From an uncultured Bacteroidales bacterium (GTDB lineage: Bacteria > Bacteroidota > Bacteroidia > Bacteroidales > WCHB1-69): DNA of 42,983 nt. The stretch lies in assembly GCA_905233585.1 (NCBI GenBank), contig CAJOFD010000015.1, positions 1 through 42,983 on the forward strand, read 5' to 3'. Shown here piece by piece: positions 17,539 through 25,890 of the stretch. The notes under the pieces were generated by a model, which ran no database searches, had not been told where the DNA came from, and was given only the letters and a program-made list of their open reading frames with translations. Both the position numbers and the translations under genes were made by a program. The first letter of the stretch is position 1, and the number at the start of each line of letters is the position of its first letter.

Positions 17539-18327
17539 ATGAAAACAACTATCAGTAAAACAGGAAAATATCAATTTACAGCAGAGGCAGTACATTGTGA
17601 TATTCAACAAAAATTATTCATAAGTACCCTTTGTCATCATATCTTACGAGCAGCAGACCTTCATTCCACAGAACGCAAATTCGGCATGAGCTATTTGAAA
17701 ACGATAAATAAAACATGGGTTCTCTCTCGGTTTGCTTTGGAGATATTTCAAATGCCCAAAGCCTACGATGAGTTTTCTATAGAAACATGGGTGGAAAATG
17801 TCATGAAATATTTCACTGCCCGCAATTTTTCCATTCTCAATCCATTAGAACAAACTTTAGCATATTGTCGTTCAATATGGTCAATGATAGATACGGAAAC
17901 GCGCCACCCTATTGACTTGTTTTCCGTTCGCAACGGTGAAATAGCCAATTACATAACTTCAGAAAAAAAATGTCCAATTGCAGGATTTGCCAATTGGAAA
18001 CCCAATAACCACACCAAGCCTACCAAACAAATACAAATCTTGTATAGCGATTGCGATAGCAATGGGCATTTAAACAGCGTAAAATATATTGACCACGTTC
18101 TGGACCTTTGGGACATTGATTTTCACAAAACATTTCACGTTTATAGACTTGAGATAGCCTATCAAGCAGAATGTTATTTTGGAGATACGCTTTTGATATA
18201 TAGAGAGGAAATACCAACAAAAGATGCTAATACCAAAGAATTTAGAATACAAATATGCAAACTGCTCGCTTCTGAAAAGACTGAAATGGAAGTCTCCAAA
18301 ATAAAAATCTGTTTTACAAAACAATAA
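17539..18327 (+). CDS. Acyl-ACP thioesterase
   Basis: The 262-residue cytoplasmic protein is a double hot-dog enzyme of the FatA/FatB-like bacterial family, which releases fatty acids from acyl carrier protein. The first hot-dog domain runs from ~10 to 135 (MSYLKTINKTWVLSRFALEI, FSIETWVENVMKYFTARNF). The second, from ~155, has DCDSNGHLNSVKYIDHVLD, where the Asn/His pair in SNGHLN fits the catalytic region. The physiological role in Bacteroidota is not settled, but free fatty acids or lipid remodelling are likely. It stands alone with its own promoter. Confidence 0.88.
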   Translation: MKTTISKTGKYQFTAEAVHCDIQQKLFISTLCHHILRAADLHSTERKFGMSYLKTINKTWVLSRFALEIFQMPKAYDEFSIETWVENVMKYFTARNFSILNPLEQTLAYCRSIWSMIDTETRHPIDLFSVRNGEIANYITSEKKCPIAGFANWKPNNHTKPTKQIQILYSDCDSNGHLNSVKYIDHVLDLWDIDFHKTFHVYRLEIAYQAECYFGDTLLIYREEIPTKDANTKEFRIQICKLLASEKTEMEVSKIKICFTKQ

Positions 18328-18345
18328 GAATAAATACAAGATTTC

Positions 18346-18957
18346 CTATTCAAATTTTTTGTAGCCCAAAATAAATATCATTGAAGATAAGTCTTTGCTT
18401 ATCTTTGTCATGGTTCTTAGTAAGGGGGTATCGCTGTTTTTGATTTTAAAGAAAGCAACTTTACTATGTTCAAACGATAACACACAAGTTTCACCATCAA
18501 ATATATCGCCACTTATAGTTACGGAAGTTGATGTTGTTTTTTCTTTTTTATTTGTTATTTGAATTTTCTGACTTGGAATCAAAACAATTTTATTTATTCT
18601 TATAACAATATCTTTATTTGAGCGATAATCTATATTTTCAGTTCTTTGCAGGTGATAATATTGCTTTAATAATTGTTTTTGCATTCTATTGTACAAAATA
18701 TTCACACACATTTGTTTTAACGCATTTGAAGATACATCTTCCTGATTATAAAAACAATATTTTATATCCTCATCGGATATGGGCAAAATCACAATAGTTC
18801 GTCTTTGTGAAAAATCAAATGACTGATACTTTTTTAACACATCAATGACATTATACCAATTTTGATATTCAACATAATGATTTTGAGCATTATTATCAAG
18901 CAATAATACAAAAAACAAAACAAGAAACAAGCCTATTTTTTTCATCTCTATATTCAA
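18346..18957 (-). CDS. Secreted hypothetical protein
   Basis: A 203-residue product with a signal peptide (MKKIGLFLVLFFVLLLDNNAQ if started at 18945; ATG 18957 adds four residues). The mature part is basic and rich in Tyr, Lys and Ile, with no recognised domain; ITNKKEKTTSTSVTISGDIF followed by SFEHSKVAFFKI suggests a beta-rich C-terminus. It is divergent from tilS, and a CAAAGTTA (TAACTTTG on the minus strand) at 18972-18979 is a good -7 element. I do not recognise the family. Confidence 0.75.
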   Translation of the reverse strand: MNIEMKKIGLFLVLFFVLLLDNNAQNHYVEYQNWYNVIDVLKKYQSFDFSQRRTIVILPISDEDIKYCFYNQEDVSSNALKQMCVNILYNRMQKQLLKQYYHLQRTENIDYRSNKDIVIRINKIVLIPSQKIQITNKKEKTTSTSVTISGDIFDGETCVLSFEHSKVAFFKIKNSDTPLLRTMTKISKDLSSMIFILGYKKFE

Positions 18958-18971
18958 TTATTTATACTTTG

Positions 18972-18979
18972 CAAAGTTA
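18972..18979 (-). promoter_or_regulatory. -7 promoter element (TAACTTTG, minus strand)
   Basis: Gives a very short leader for the secreted hypothetical gene starting at 18957 or 18945. It faces the tilS promoter 28 bp away. Confidence 0.6.
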
Positions 18980-19006
18980 TTTAAAAATTCCAAACAAAAA
19001 AATAAT

Positions 19007-19014
19007 TATCTTTG
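19007..19014 (+). promoter_or_regulatory. -7 promoter element (TATCTTTG) almost touching the tilS start
   Basis: Only four bases separate the element from ATG 19019. Since transcription normally starts about 4-7 bp after this box, the tilS mRNA should be leaderless or nearly so. Confidence 0.65.
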
Positions 19015-19018
19015 CATT

Positions 19019-20350
19019 ATGTTATCTCAATTTCTATCATTTATAAACAAACATCAATTAATCGCTCCTACTGACCGTATATTACTGACTGTCAGTGGCG
19101 GAGTAGATTCTATGGTAATGCTACACTTATTCATGCAAACAGATTTTCATTTTGCCATTGCTCATTGTAATTTTCAATTGCGAGGACAAGATTCTATTGA
19201 TGATGAGCAATTTGTCAGTCAGTTTGCCCAAGAACACAACATTCAACTATTTTCACAAACCTTTGACACTCAAAATTATGCAATACTGAAAGGTATTTCG
19301 ATAGAAATGGCAGCAAGAGAATTGAGATACAATTGGTTTCAGCAAATACTACAAAAACATAACTACACTTTGATTGCGACTGCCCATCACCAAAACGATG
19401 TTTTGGAAACATTTTTCTTAAATATGCTTCGGACAACGGGCTTGTCGGGCTTGCGTAGTATCAAAGCTAAACAAGGCAATATTATTCGCCCAATGTTGTT
19501 CTGCGGGAAAAACGAAATTTTGCAATATGCAGAAAAAAATCATTTGCAACACCAAGAAGACATAACAAATCAGGATGATAAAATTCTTCGAAATTATATC
19601 CGCCTACACATTATTCCAGAATTTGAACATCTAAAACCCAATGCGAAAAAACAGATGCTCAACACTATTCATATTTTAGGGCAACAAGAAAATATATATA
19701 AATCTCATATTCAAACTATTGCAAAAAATATAATAAAAACCGACAATCAATATAAATCTATAAATATCAGCGATATAGAACAGTTAGAATTTGCTACAAC
19801 CTATCTATACGAAATTTTAACAGACTATGGAATGAATTATACACAAGTGCAACAAATGCTTCAGCATTTGCATAGTACAGAAGAAAAATATTTTGAAACA
19901 CCAGACTATCAAATTATAAAAACGAGAAACCACATTCAAATACGCCAACATCTTGTTGAAAATAAGAAAATTATAACAATACAAGAAATTAATGACAATC
20001 CTTGTACAATCGGAGGTCTGTATTTTGAAATTTTAGACTATAGCAATCTGCAGGAAATATATTTAAAAACTGACAAGTCAACAATCTACTGCGATTTTGA
20101 AAAGATAATTTTTCCTTTAGCATTACGGACATGGCAACATGGCGACTATTTTTATCCTATCAACGGAATTGGAAGAAAAAAAATTAGCGATTTCTACACC
20201 AACAACAAACTATCTTCTTTTGAAAAATCTCATACTCAATTGCTTTGCAATGCTAACAATGAAATAATTTGGGTAGTCAATATGCGAGCCGACAATAGAT
20301 TCAAAGTCAGCAAAAACACAAATAAAATATTGAAAATAAAACTATTGTAA
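19019..20350 (+). CDS. tilS: tRNA(Ile)-lysidine synthetase
   Basis: TilS attaches lysine to C34 of tRNA-Ile2, letting it read AUA instead of AUG; it is essential. The PP-loop SGGVDS is at 26-31, followed by IAHCNFQLRGQDS and ATAHHQNDVLETFFLNMLR, all typical. At 443 residues it is the long form with the C-terminal domains (RTWQHGDYFYPING, KKISDFYTNNKLS). Its 3' end overlaps the convergent rseC gene by 9 bp. The start ATG 19019 follows closely on a promoter, so the mRNA is probably leaderless. Confidence 0.96.
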   Translation: MLSQFLSFINKHQLIAPTDRILLTVSGGVDSMVMLHLFMQTDFHFAIAHCNFQLRGQDSIDDEQFVSQFAQEHNIQLFSQTFDTQNYAILKGISIEMAARELRYNWFQQILQKHNYTLIATAHHQNDVLETFFLNMLRTTGLSGLRSIKAKQGNIIRPMLFCGKNEILQYAEKNHLQHQEDITNQDDKILRNYIRLHIIPEFEHLKPNAKKQMLNTIHILGQQENIYKSHIQTIAKNIIKTDNQYKSINISDIEQLEFATTYLYEILTDYGMNYTQVQQMLQHLHSTEEKYFETPDYQIIKTRNHIQIRQHLVENKKIITIQEINDNPCTIGGLYFEILDYSNLQEIYLKTDKSTIYCDFEKIIFPLALRTWQHGDYFYPINGIGRKKISDFYTNNKLSSFEKSHTQLLCNANNEIIWVVNMRADNRFKVSKNTNKILKIKLL

Positions 20351-20761
20351 TTTTTGAATAGTAAAAGTAAACTTCTTGTTCAATCGGTGTTTTTGTTTAA
20401 ATAACACAAAATAATAAATTGCCACAATACCTAAACTTATCAACACCTGCAACAATTCAATTTTTGTACAAAATCTTGCAACGAAAAACGCTGCAAATAA
20501 TAACATTAACGGAATAAGATAGGCATATATCACCGCTTTCAATCCACTATTAACAGCAATGCCAATCCGAACAAATTCACCCACTTGAAAACTTTGTGCA
20601 TTTAGTGTATCTATATGATAAACAACATTTTGTTTGTCTAAAGAAGAACAAGCACCCCTATTATGACAAGTAGAACAAGCACTTCCTTTTTCCAAAAGCA
20701 CATCAACAGAATCTGTAGAAACTGAGGTTACTTTCGCTTGATGATACACAAAATCTGCCAT
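20342..20761 (-). CDS. rseC: RseC/MucC-family protein
   Basis: A 139-residue membrane protein. The N-terminal part carries a cysteine cluster (GSACSTCHNRGACSS, residues 27-41) as in SoxR-reducing-system/RseC proteins, and two transmembrane helices follow (about 75-95 and 100-122). The family is linked to electron transfer (RNF complex) and envelope stress. In many Bacteroidales the gene precedes rnf genes; here it instead follows a thioredoxin lipoprotein gene by 7 bp, so the two likely form one transcript. It overlaps tilS tail to tail. Confidence 0.88.
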   Translation of the reverse strand: MADFVYHQAKVTSVSTDSVDVLLEKGSACSTCHNRGACSSLDKQNVVYHIDTLNAQSFQVGEFVRIGIAVNSGLKAVIYAYLIPLMLLFAAFFVARFCTKIELLQVLISLGIVAIYYFVLFKQKHRLNKKFTFTIQKLQ

Positions 20762-20768
20762 TTCGTTC

Positions 20769-21266
20769 TTATTCTGCCAATAAGGTTTCTAATTTTTGTC
20801 GTATCTGTGCCTCTGTTTCTTCTTCCCCCAAAAAACCTAAAATTTGGTCATTGGCACCTTTCTTAAAGAACAATAAGGTTGGCATACCTTCAATACCAAT
20901 AATTTGGGCAATATCTGGTAAAATATCCACATCTACACGATAAAAAGCAATTTTACCCTCATATTCCTTGGCTAATTTATCATATATAGGCGAAATATTT
21001 TGACAAGGTCCACACCACGTTGCATAAAAATCAATCACACAAGGTATATCTTTTTGATATTTAATATCTTTCCAATATTCAGGAGTCGCTACTTTGTCTG
21101 CAAAAGCAGATTCAGTTTTAAATTCTACTATTCCATTTTCCAAGACAACAATTTGAGGTTCCAATGCCATTTGATTATCTTGATTTTCTGCTATTTGAGA
21201 TTTATTTCCACAAGAAAAACATACAAATAATAATACAACACACCAACTAATGATTTTCTTTGACAT
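20769..21266 (-). CDS. Thioredoxin-domain lipoprotein
   Basis: The 165-residue product has a lipoprotein signal (MSKKIISWCVVLLFVCFSC, Cys 19) and a full thioredoxin fold: the active site ATWCGPC near 85-91, a DFYATW strand before it, and the cis-Pro loop IEGMPTLLFF. It is predicted to be anchored in the envelope and to reduce or exchange disulfides there. The next gene on the strand, rseC, encodes a Cys-rich redox protein, which fits a shared redox role. The promoter on the minus strand is at 21300-21307. Confidence 0.92.
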   Translation of the reverse strand: MSKKIISWCVVLLFVCFSCGNKSQIAENQDNQMALEPQIVVLENGIVEFKTESAFADKVATPEYWKDIKYQKDIPCVIDFYATWCGPCQNISPIYDKLAKEYEGKIAFYRVDVDILPDIAQIIGIEGMPTLLFFKKGANDQILGFLGEEETEAQIRQKLETLLAE

Positions 21267-21299
21267 AACTATTTTTTATTTATTGGAATAATAACTATG

Positions 21300-21307
21300 C
21301 AAAAGTA
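21300..21307 (-). promoter_or_regulatory. -7 promoter element (TACTTTTG, minus strand)
   Basis: Drives the thioredoxin-rseC pair; leader of about 30 nt. Confidence 0.6.
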
Positions 21308-21340
21308 CACTTTTTTCTGTATAGTTTAATAAAAAAATTG

Positions 21341-21348
21341 TACTTTTG
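21341..21348 (+). promoter_or_regulatory. -7 promoter element (TACTTTTG) for the lamin-tail protein
   Basis: Same box as the divergent minus-strand promoter 34 bp away; 18 bp before ATG 21367. It also shows that the apparent TTG start at 21346 is inside the promoter and not used. Confidence 0.65.
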
Positions 21349-21366
21349 ATTTTTTTAAAATTGAAT

Positions 21367-23961
21367 ATGAAAAAACTTATCTGTTTTTTATTTTTATTTT
21401 ACTCGTTAACTTCTGCATACGGACAAATATTTGACGATTTTTCCGATAGAGAACTACACAATAATCCTACATGGTCAGGGGATACCAACAATTTTATCGT
21501 CAATTCAGCCCAACAATTGCAATTGTCAGCCTCAGGGGCTGGAATCAGTTACATTTCGACATACACTGCAGATTTTTCCTTTCCCAAACAATGGTTGTTT
21601 AACATCAAAATGTCATTTTCTCCATCAGACAATAACTATTGTTGTTTTTATTTATCATCAGACAAGGCTAATTTAACAGATTCAACCCTAAATGGTCTTT
21701 ATTTACGTTTCGGCGAAAACGGCAACAATGATGCGATTAAACTCTTTGAACAAAAAGGGAACAATCATCGTTTGTTAGGCAATGGAATATCAGCCTATAT
21801 AGCCTCGGCTTTTGATATTTGGGTGAAAATTATTGTTGATGACAATATTTGGAGTATTTATACCGCCCCAAATACAACCGACACCCTATTTGTTGAACAA
21901 TTCAAATGTACATTCAATACTATTACAGCCCCAAACATTGGAATAAAATGTGTTTATACCTCATCAAATGCCAATAAATTTTTCTTTGACAATATTTACT
22001 ATGGGTCTATCCTTTCAGACACTACGCCCCCCGTTGTTGTGAAATATGAATTTAACAACAACGACAAATCAATCCTTTCTCTATTTTTCAATGAAAATAT
22101 AGATACTTCAACAATAAATATCGCTCACTTTGAAGCAAGTCCCAATATAGGAAAACCTCAAAACATTGTTTTTTACAATAATAATTTATCTAAAATAGAC
22201 TTGATTTTCAATGAACAATTTGCCGAAAATCAAATTTGCACATTAAATATCAAACACATAAAAGATTTGTCGGGCAATAGTCTTGCCGATACCAATATTT
22301 CCATTGTCAATTATCGCTCCACCCCATTTGAAATATTAATAACAGAAATTATGTCTAAACCTTCCCCCATGGTAGGTTTGCCCGATGCGGAATATATTGA
22401 ATTATATAATTCGAAAGATTATCCTATCAACCTGAAAAATTATCAATTAAACGTTGGCAATTCATCCAAAACATTCCCTGATTACACATTACAAGCACAT
22501 GAATATCTGATAATTACAGCGAACAGTTCGATACCATTATTGGCATCGTTCGGCAATATTTTAGGATTTTCAAGTTTGCAAATCACCAATGACGGACAAG
22601 AAATTTCTATATTCAATACAGATACAACATTGATACACAATGTTTATTTTTCTTCCCAATGGCATAGCAACAATACAAAAGCCAATGGCGGTTGGTCATT
22701 GGAAATGATTGACACCCAAAATCCTTGTGGAGAAGCAGAAAACTGGAAATCATCAATAGCGGATATGGGTGGAACTCCAGGTGCAATAAATTCTGTGTTT
22801 CAAAGCAATCCCGATACAAAACTCCCAAATATTGACCACATTTTCACAAATACAGACAGCATTGTCAGCATCTATTTTGATGAAAAAATATTACCTTCCA
22901 CATTATTAAAATTATCTAATTATCAATTTGACCATAAAATTGCAGCCCAACGAATAATATCTATCGGTAAAGATTGGAAAAGTGTTAGTCTGCTTGTTTA
23001 TCCTTATCTCAAAGCAAACACCATTTACACGCTATCTATAACAGATACAATTAGTGATTGTGTTGGCAATATGATTCCCCTAAAAACATATTCATCTTTC
23101 GGATTAGCGCAAAAAGCACAAGGCAACGAAATAATTATCAACGAAATATTATTCAATCCCCAAAACGATGGAGTAGATTTTGTTGAAATATATAACAATT
23201 CAGATAAAATTATTGATTTAAGTTCATTAAGTTTGTCCTCACGGCAAAACAATGGCACAATTGGGGCAATCAAACCTATTACAAGCATAGCAAAAAGTAT
23301 ATTTCCACAACAATATCTGCTCTTGTCCACCAATTCTGCCATAGTGATGTCGCAATATATTTGTTCTTATCCCGAAGCCTTGCTTGAAGTGCCTGCTTTG
23401 CCAGCCTTACCCAATACTTCAGGTAATATCATTCTATTGTGCGACACAAATATCATTGATGAATTTACTTACGATGAATCAATGCACTATTCCATGTTAA
23501 AATCTTTCGATGGAGTGAGTCTGGAGCGTATCCGGTTTAATGCACCCACACAATCGGCAGACAATTGGCATTCGGCAGCAGCCACTGCAGGATTTGCTAC
23601 ACCCGGTTACAAAAATTCTGTCTATTTGGATGACGAAGTTTTAAAAGACAGCATAACACTTATACCCGATATTTTCTCGCCTGATATGGATGGTTTTGAT
23701 GATGTATTGACCATCAATTATCTTTTTTCTGCCAATGGTTATCGCATCTCTATTGATATATATACTATCAATGGACAAATGATTCGCCGTTTGGTAAACA
23801 ACGAAACGGTTGGCACTGAAGGCTTTTTCACATGGGACGGCACTATTGACAATCATTCAAAAGCACCCGTGGGACAATATATTCTGCTCATTAAGTTGTG
23901 GGATTTGAATGGGAATATTAAAAAATTTAAGAAAAGTTGCACCTTGGCCATTAAGTTTTAA
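21367..23961 (+). CDS. Secreted lamin-tail-domain surface protein
   Basis: ATG 21367 gives a clean signal peptide (MKKLICFLFLFYSLTSAYGQ). The 864-residue protein then shows a jelly-roll, ConA-like region (~20-215), an SbsA/Big_5-like Ig domain (~220-320, DTTPPVVVKYEF, LFFNENIDTSTI), a lamin-tail domain (~320-450, ILITEIMSKPSP, AEYIELYNSKDYPINLKNY), a second Ig-like domain (~480-585), a second lamin-tail domain (~585-720, IIINEILFNPQNDGVDFVEI) and a FlgD-like C-terminal domain (~765-864, FSPDMDGFDDVLTI, FFTWDGT, GQYILLIKLWD). The last resembles the C-terminal regions that send proteins through type IX secretion, but it is not a certain CTD. Probably a surface adhesin or structural protein. Confidence 0.85.
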   Translation: MKKLICFLFLFYSLTSAYGQIFDDFSDRELHNNPTWSGDTNNFIVNSAQQLQLSASGAGISYISTYTADFSFPKQWLFNIKMSFSPSDNNYCCFYLSSDKANLTDSTLNGLYLRFGENGNNDAIKLFEQKGNNHRLLGNGISAYIASAFDIWVKIIVDDNIWSIYTAPNTTDTLFVEQFKCTFNTITAPNIGIKCVYTSSNANKFFFDNIYYGSILSDTTPPVVVKYEFNNNDKSILSLFFNENIDTSTINIAHFEASPNIGKPQNIVFYNNNLSKIDLIFNEQFAENQICTLNIKHIKDLSGNSLADTNISIVNYRSTPFEILITEIMSKPSPMVGLPDAEYIELYNSKDYPINLKNYQLNVGNSSKTFPDYTLQAHEYLIITANSSIPLLASFGNILGFSSLQITNDGQEISIFNTDTTLIHNVYFSSQWHSNNTKANGGWSLEMIDTQNPCGEAENWKSSIADMGGTPGAINSVFQSNPDTKLPNIDHIFTNTDSIVSIYFDEKILPSTLLKLSNYQFDHKIAAQRIISIGKDWKSVSLLVYPYLKANTIYTLSITDTISDCVGNMIPLKTYSSFGLAQKAQGNEIIINEILFNPQNDGVDFVEIYNNSDKIIDLSSLSLSSRQNNGTIGAIKPITSIAKSIFPQQYLLLSTNSAIVMSQYICSYPEALLEVPALPALPNTSGNIILLCDTNIIDEFTYDESMHYSMLKSFDGVSLERIRFNAPTQSADNWHSAAATAGFATPGYKNSVYLDDEVLKDSITLIPDIFSPDMDGFDDVLTINYLFSANGYRISIDIYTINGQMIRRLVNNETVGTEGFFTWDGTIDNHSKAPVGQYILLIKLWDLNGNIKKFKKSCTLAIKF

Positions 23962-24112
23962 ATGATAAAAGGTAAACACAAAAATATCCCCCCAAACCCG
24001 ACCATAGAAACACATTGCATGTGTCCTTGATAGTTTCAGAAATGAACATTCCGACACACTCTATATCCGAAAAACATGACATATTCAATGTAATAATAGA
24101 TAGACACAAGTA

Positions 24113-24154
24113 CAATTCTCAATTCTCAATTCTCCATTCTCAATTCTCAATTTT
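24113..24154. repeat. Six tandem copies of a 7-bp unit (CAATTCT)
   Basis: CAATTCT is repeated six times with two substituted bases. The reverse-complement unit recurs at 29332-29349. Short tracts of this word are seen in intergenic DNA of several Bacteroidota; they can expand and contract. It lies in the 275-bp gap before lpxH. Confidence 0.85.
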
Positions 24155-24211
24155 CAGTTTCATCCGCTTATATTTTTGTCTGCCGTAGTGCTTTTTTTCA
24201 GAAAAATATTG

Positions 24212-24219
24212 TACCTTTG
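24212..24219 (+). promoter_or_regulatory. -7 promoter element (TACCTTTG) for lpxH
   Basis: Seventeen bases before ATG 24237. The 20 bp around it are identical to the promoter region of the ATPase gene at 5001-5020. Confidence 0.65.
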
Positions 24220-24236
24220 CTTTAGCCAAACGAAAG

Positions 24237-24998
24237 ATGGAAACAATAAACGGAAATATTTATTTTATATCCGATTGTCATTTCGGATTGCCCGATTTGC
24301 CGACAAGTAAAGCACGGGAAAAACGTGTCGTTGCATTTTTGGAGCAAATAAGCCACGATGCCACCCATTTGTTTCTCTTGGGAGATATTTTTGATTATTG
24401 GTTTGAATACAAAGATGTTGTTCCCAAGCATTATGTGAGACTGTTGGGCAAATTAGCCCAAATGAGCGATAGTGGCATCAAAATATATTATATTCTCGGC
24501 AATCACGATATGTGGAATTTCTCATATCTGCAAGAAGAAATCGGTTTGACTCAACTGACAGGCATACACGATATGCTCATCAACAACAAAAAAGTACGTT
24601 TGGGACATGGGGACGGTTTGGACAAAACAGATAAAGGCTATTTGTTAATCAAATGGATATATGCCCAAAAATTCAATCAGAAATGGTTTGCAGCCCTGCA
24701 CCCCAGATGGTCTTTTGCTATTGCCAATAAGGTATCATTGAAAAGCAGAAATGCACATTTGGAAGAAGATAAAATTTTCAAAGGAGAAGACAACGAACCT
24801 ATTATACGGTATTGTAAGCAAATATTAGAAAAAGAATATTTCGATTTCTTTATATTTGGACATAGGCATTATCCCCTTGATTTCCATTTTCCCAATGGTA
24901 CACGTTATATCAACACAGGTGATTGGCAAAATTATGACACTTATTTTGTCATGAAAGATGGAGAATGCGAATTGAAATATTTTAAACCAAATTTATAA
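24237..24998 (+). CDS. lpxH: UDP-2,3-diacylglucosamine diphosphatase
   Basis: LpxH splits UDP-2,3-diacylglucosamine to lipid X and UMP in lipid A synthesis at the inner face of the cytoplasmic membrane. The 253-residue protein has all calcineurin-like metal ligands: D13 and H15 (SDCHFG), D50 (GDIFDYWFEY), N89/H90/D91 (GNHDMW), H124 (GHGDG), and H209/H211 (FGHRH). GDIFDYWFEY and the ALHPRWSFAIA region separate LpxH from other phosphoesterases. A gene of unknown function follows after 13 bp. Confidence 0.94.
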   Translation: METINGNIYFISDCHFGLPDLPTSKAREKRVVAFLEQISHDATHLFLLGDIFDYWFEYKDVVPKHYVRLLGKLAQMSDSGIKIYYILGNHDMWNFSYLQEEIGLTQLTGIHDMLINNKKVRLGHGDGLDKTDKGYLLIKWIYAQKFNQKWFAALHPRWSFAIANKVSLKSRNAHLEEDKIFKGEDNEPIIRYCKQILEKEYFDFFIFGHRHYPLDFHFPNGTRYINTGDWQNYDTYFVMKDGECELKYFKPNL

Positions 24999-25011
24999 AA
25001 ATAAAAAATAT

Positions 25012-25692
25012 ATGGAAGATAAAATGCAGATAATTTGTAATCAACTTATTGCAAAAAGTCAATTAAAAATTAATACCTACAACGAAACGGAAAAAGCCTT
25101 TAATTTGTTAAAACATGAGGCGGAAACATTTCCAGACATCTTTGCCAAAACAGAAAATACCAATGAAAACATTGTTGTTTCCTTTGAATCGAAACAGCCA
25201 CAATGTTTTAGTTTACGCTATGGAAGCGATGTTTTGTTTTGTATTTTGCATAGCAATGTTTTTGAATTCAATCGCGACCACGAAGTAATGAAAACACCGT
25301 ATATTAGAGAAAAGAAAGAACGTTCGTTTTGCGGACTCATTTCCATATACAATTTTCTTACCGATTCCGTTATTTATGACCGATTCAACGATGTAGGGTA
25401 TCTTATAGGTAGAATCTTTGTTAATTCTGAAGGACATTGTTATATTGATGGCAAACGGGAAATAGGGCAATTCTACAATAATTTCAGTTCTACTATTTTT
25501 GACGAAAAAATAGCCCAAACCATTTTTCAATCGGCATTGCAATATACCATCAATTTCGATTTGTTGGTTCCACCTTACGAAATGGTGAAAGAAATTACCG
25601 TTCACGATATGGTTGAATTGAATAATCAACATATAACCATCAAAACGGCTAAGCGTTTAGGTTTTCGTTTTCAATCAGATACAGACAAATAA
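25012..25692 (+). CDS. Hypothetical cytoplasmic protein
   Basis: A 226-residue protein with no signal peptide or membrane segment. ATG 25012 is taken, with ATG 25024 as an alternative. Mixed alpha/beta character; Phe- and Asp-rich (VFEFNRDHEVMKTPYI, ISIYNFLTDSVIYDRFNDVG), and two runs of Cys-containing strands (QCFSLRYGSDVLFCIL). It sits 13 bp after lpxH and ahead of tRNA-Glu, so is probably in the lpxH transcript. I do not recognise the family. Confidence 0.75.
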   Translation: MEDKMQIICNQLIAKSQLKINTYNETEKAFNLLKHEAETFPDIFAKTENTNENIVVSFESKQPQCFSLRYGSDVLFCILHSNVFEFNRDHEVMKTPYIREKKERSFCGLISIYNFLTDSVIYDRFNDVGYLIGRIFVNSEGHCYIDGKREIGQFYNNFSSTIFDEKIAQTIFQSALQYTINFDLLVPPYEMVKEITVHDMVELNNQHITIKTAKRLGFRFQSDTDK

Positions 25693-25733
25693 TTTTTTTT
25701 TGTAAAAAGTGGCTTTGGTATTATTTTTTTTTA

Positions 25734-25741
25734 TACCTTTG
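25734..25741 (+). promoter_or_regulatory. -7 promoter element (TACCTTTG) for tRNA-Glu
   Basis: TACCTTTG lies 26 bp before the first base of the tRNA. Confidence 0.65.
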
Positions 25742-25767
25742 CGAAACAAAAATTCAAAAGAAAATTT

Positions 25768-25839
25768 GGTCGGTTCGTCTAGGGGCTAGGACACAAGATT
25801 TTCATTCTTGCAACAGGGGTTCGATTCCCCTACCGACTA
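25768..25839 (+). tRNA. tRNA-Glu (anticodon TTC)
   Basis: A full cloverleaf can be drawn: acceptor GGTCGGT with ACCGACT (first pair G-U), D arm with GTCT...AGGAC, anticodon stem CAAGA/TCTTG with loop TTTTCAT giving anticodon TTC, and T arm AGGGG-TTCGATT-CCCCT. The discriminator is A. CCA is not encoded. A terminator follows at once, so it is a single-tRNA transcript. Confidence 0.97.
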
Positions 25840-25840
25840 C

Positions 25841-25871
25841 AAGAAGCCTGTTATTCAGGCTTCTTTTGTTT
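25841..25871 (+). terminator. Rho-independent terminator of tRNA-Glu
   Basis: AAGAAGCCTG and CAGGCTTCTT form a 10-bp perfect stem around the loop TTATT, followed by TTGTTT. Confidence 0.92.
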
Positions 25872-25890
25872 AAATACTTCTTGGAATAAG

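Noticed and set aside
21346-21366. TTG start for the lamin-tail protein
   Set aside because: It overlaps the -7 promoter box; ATG 21367 gives a clean signal peptide.
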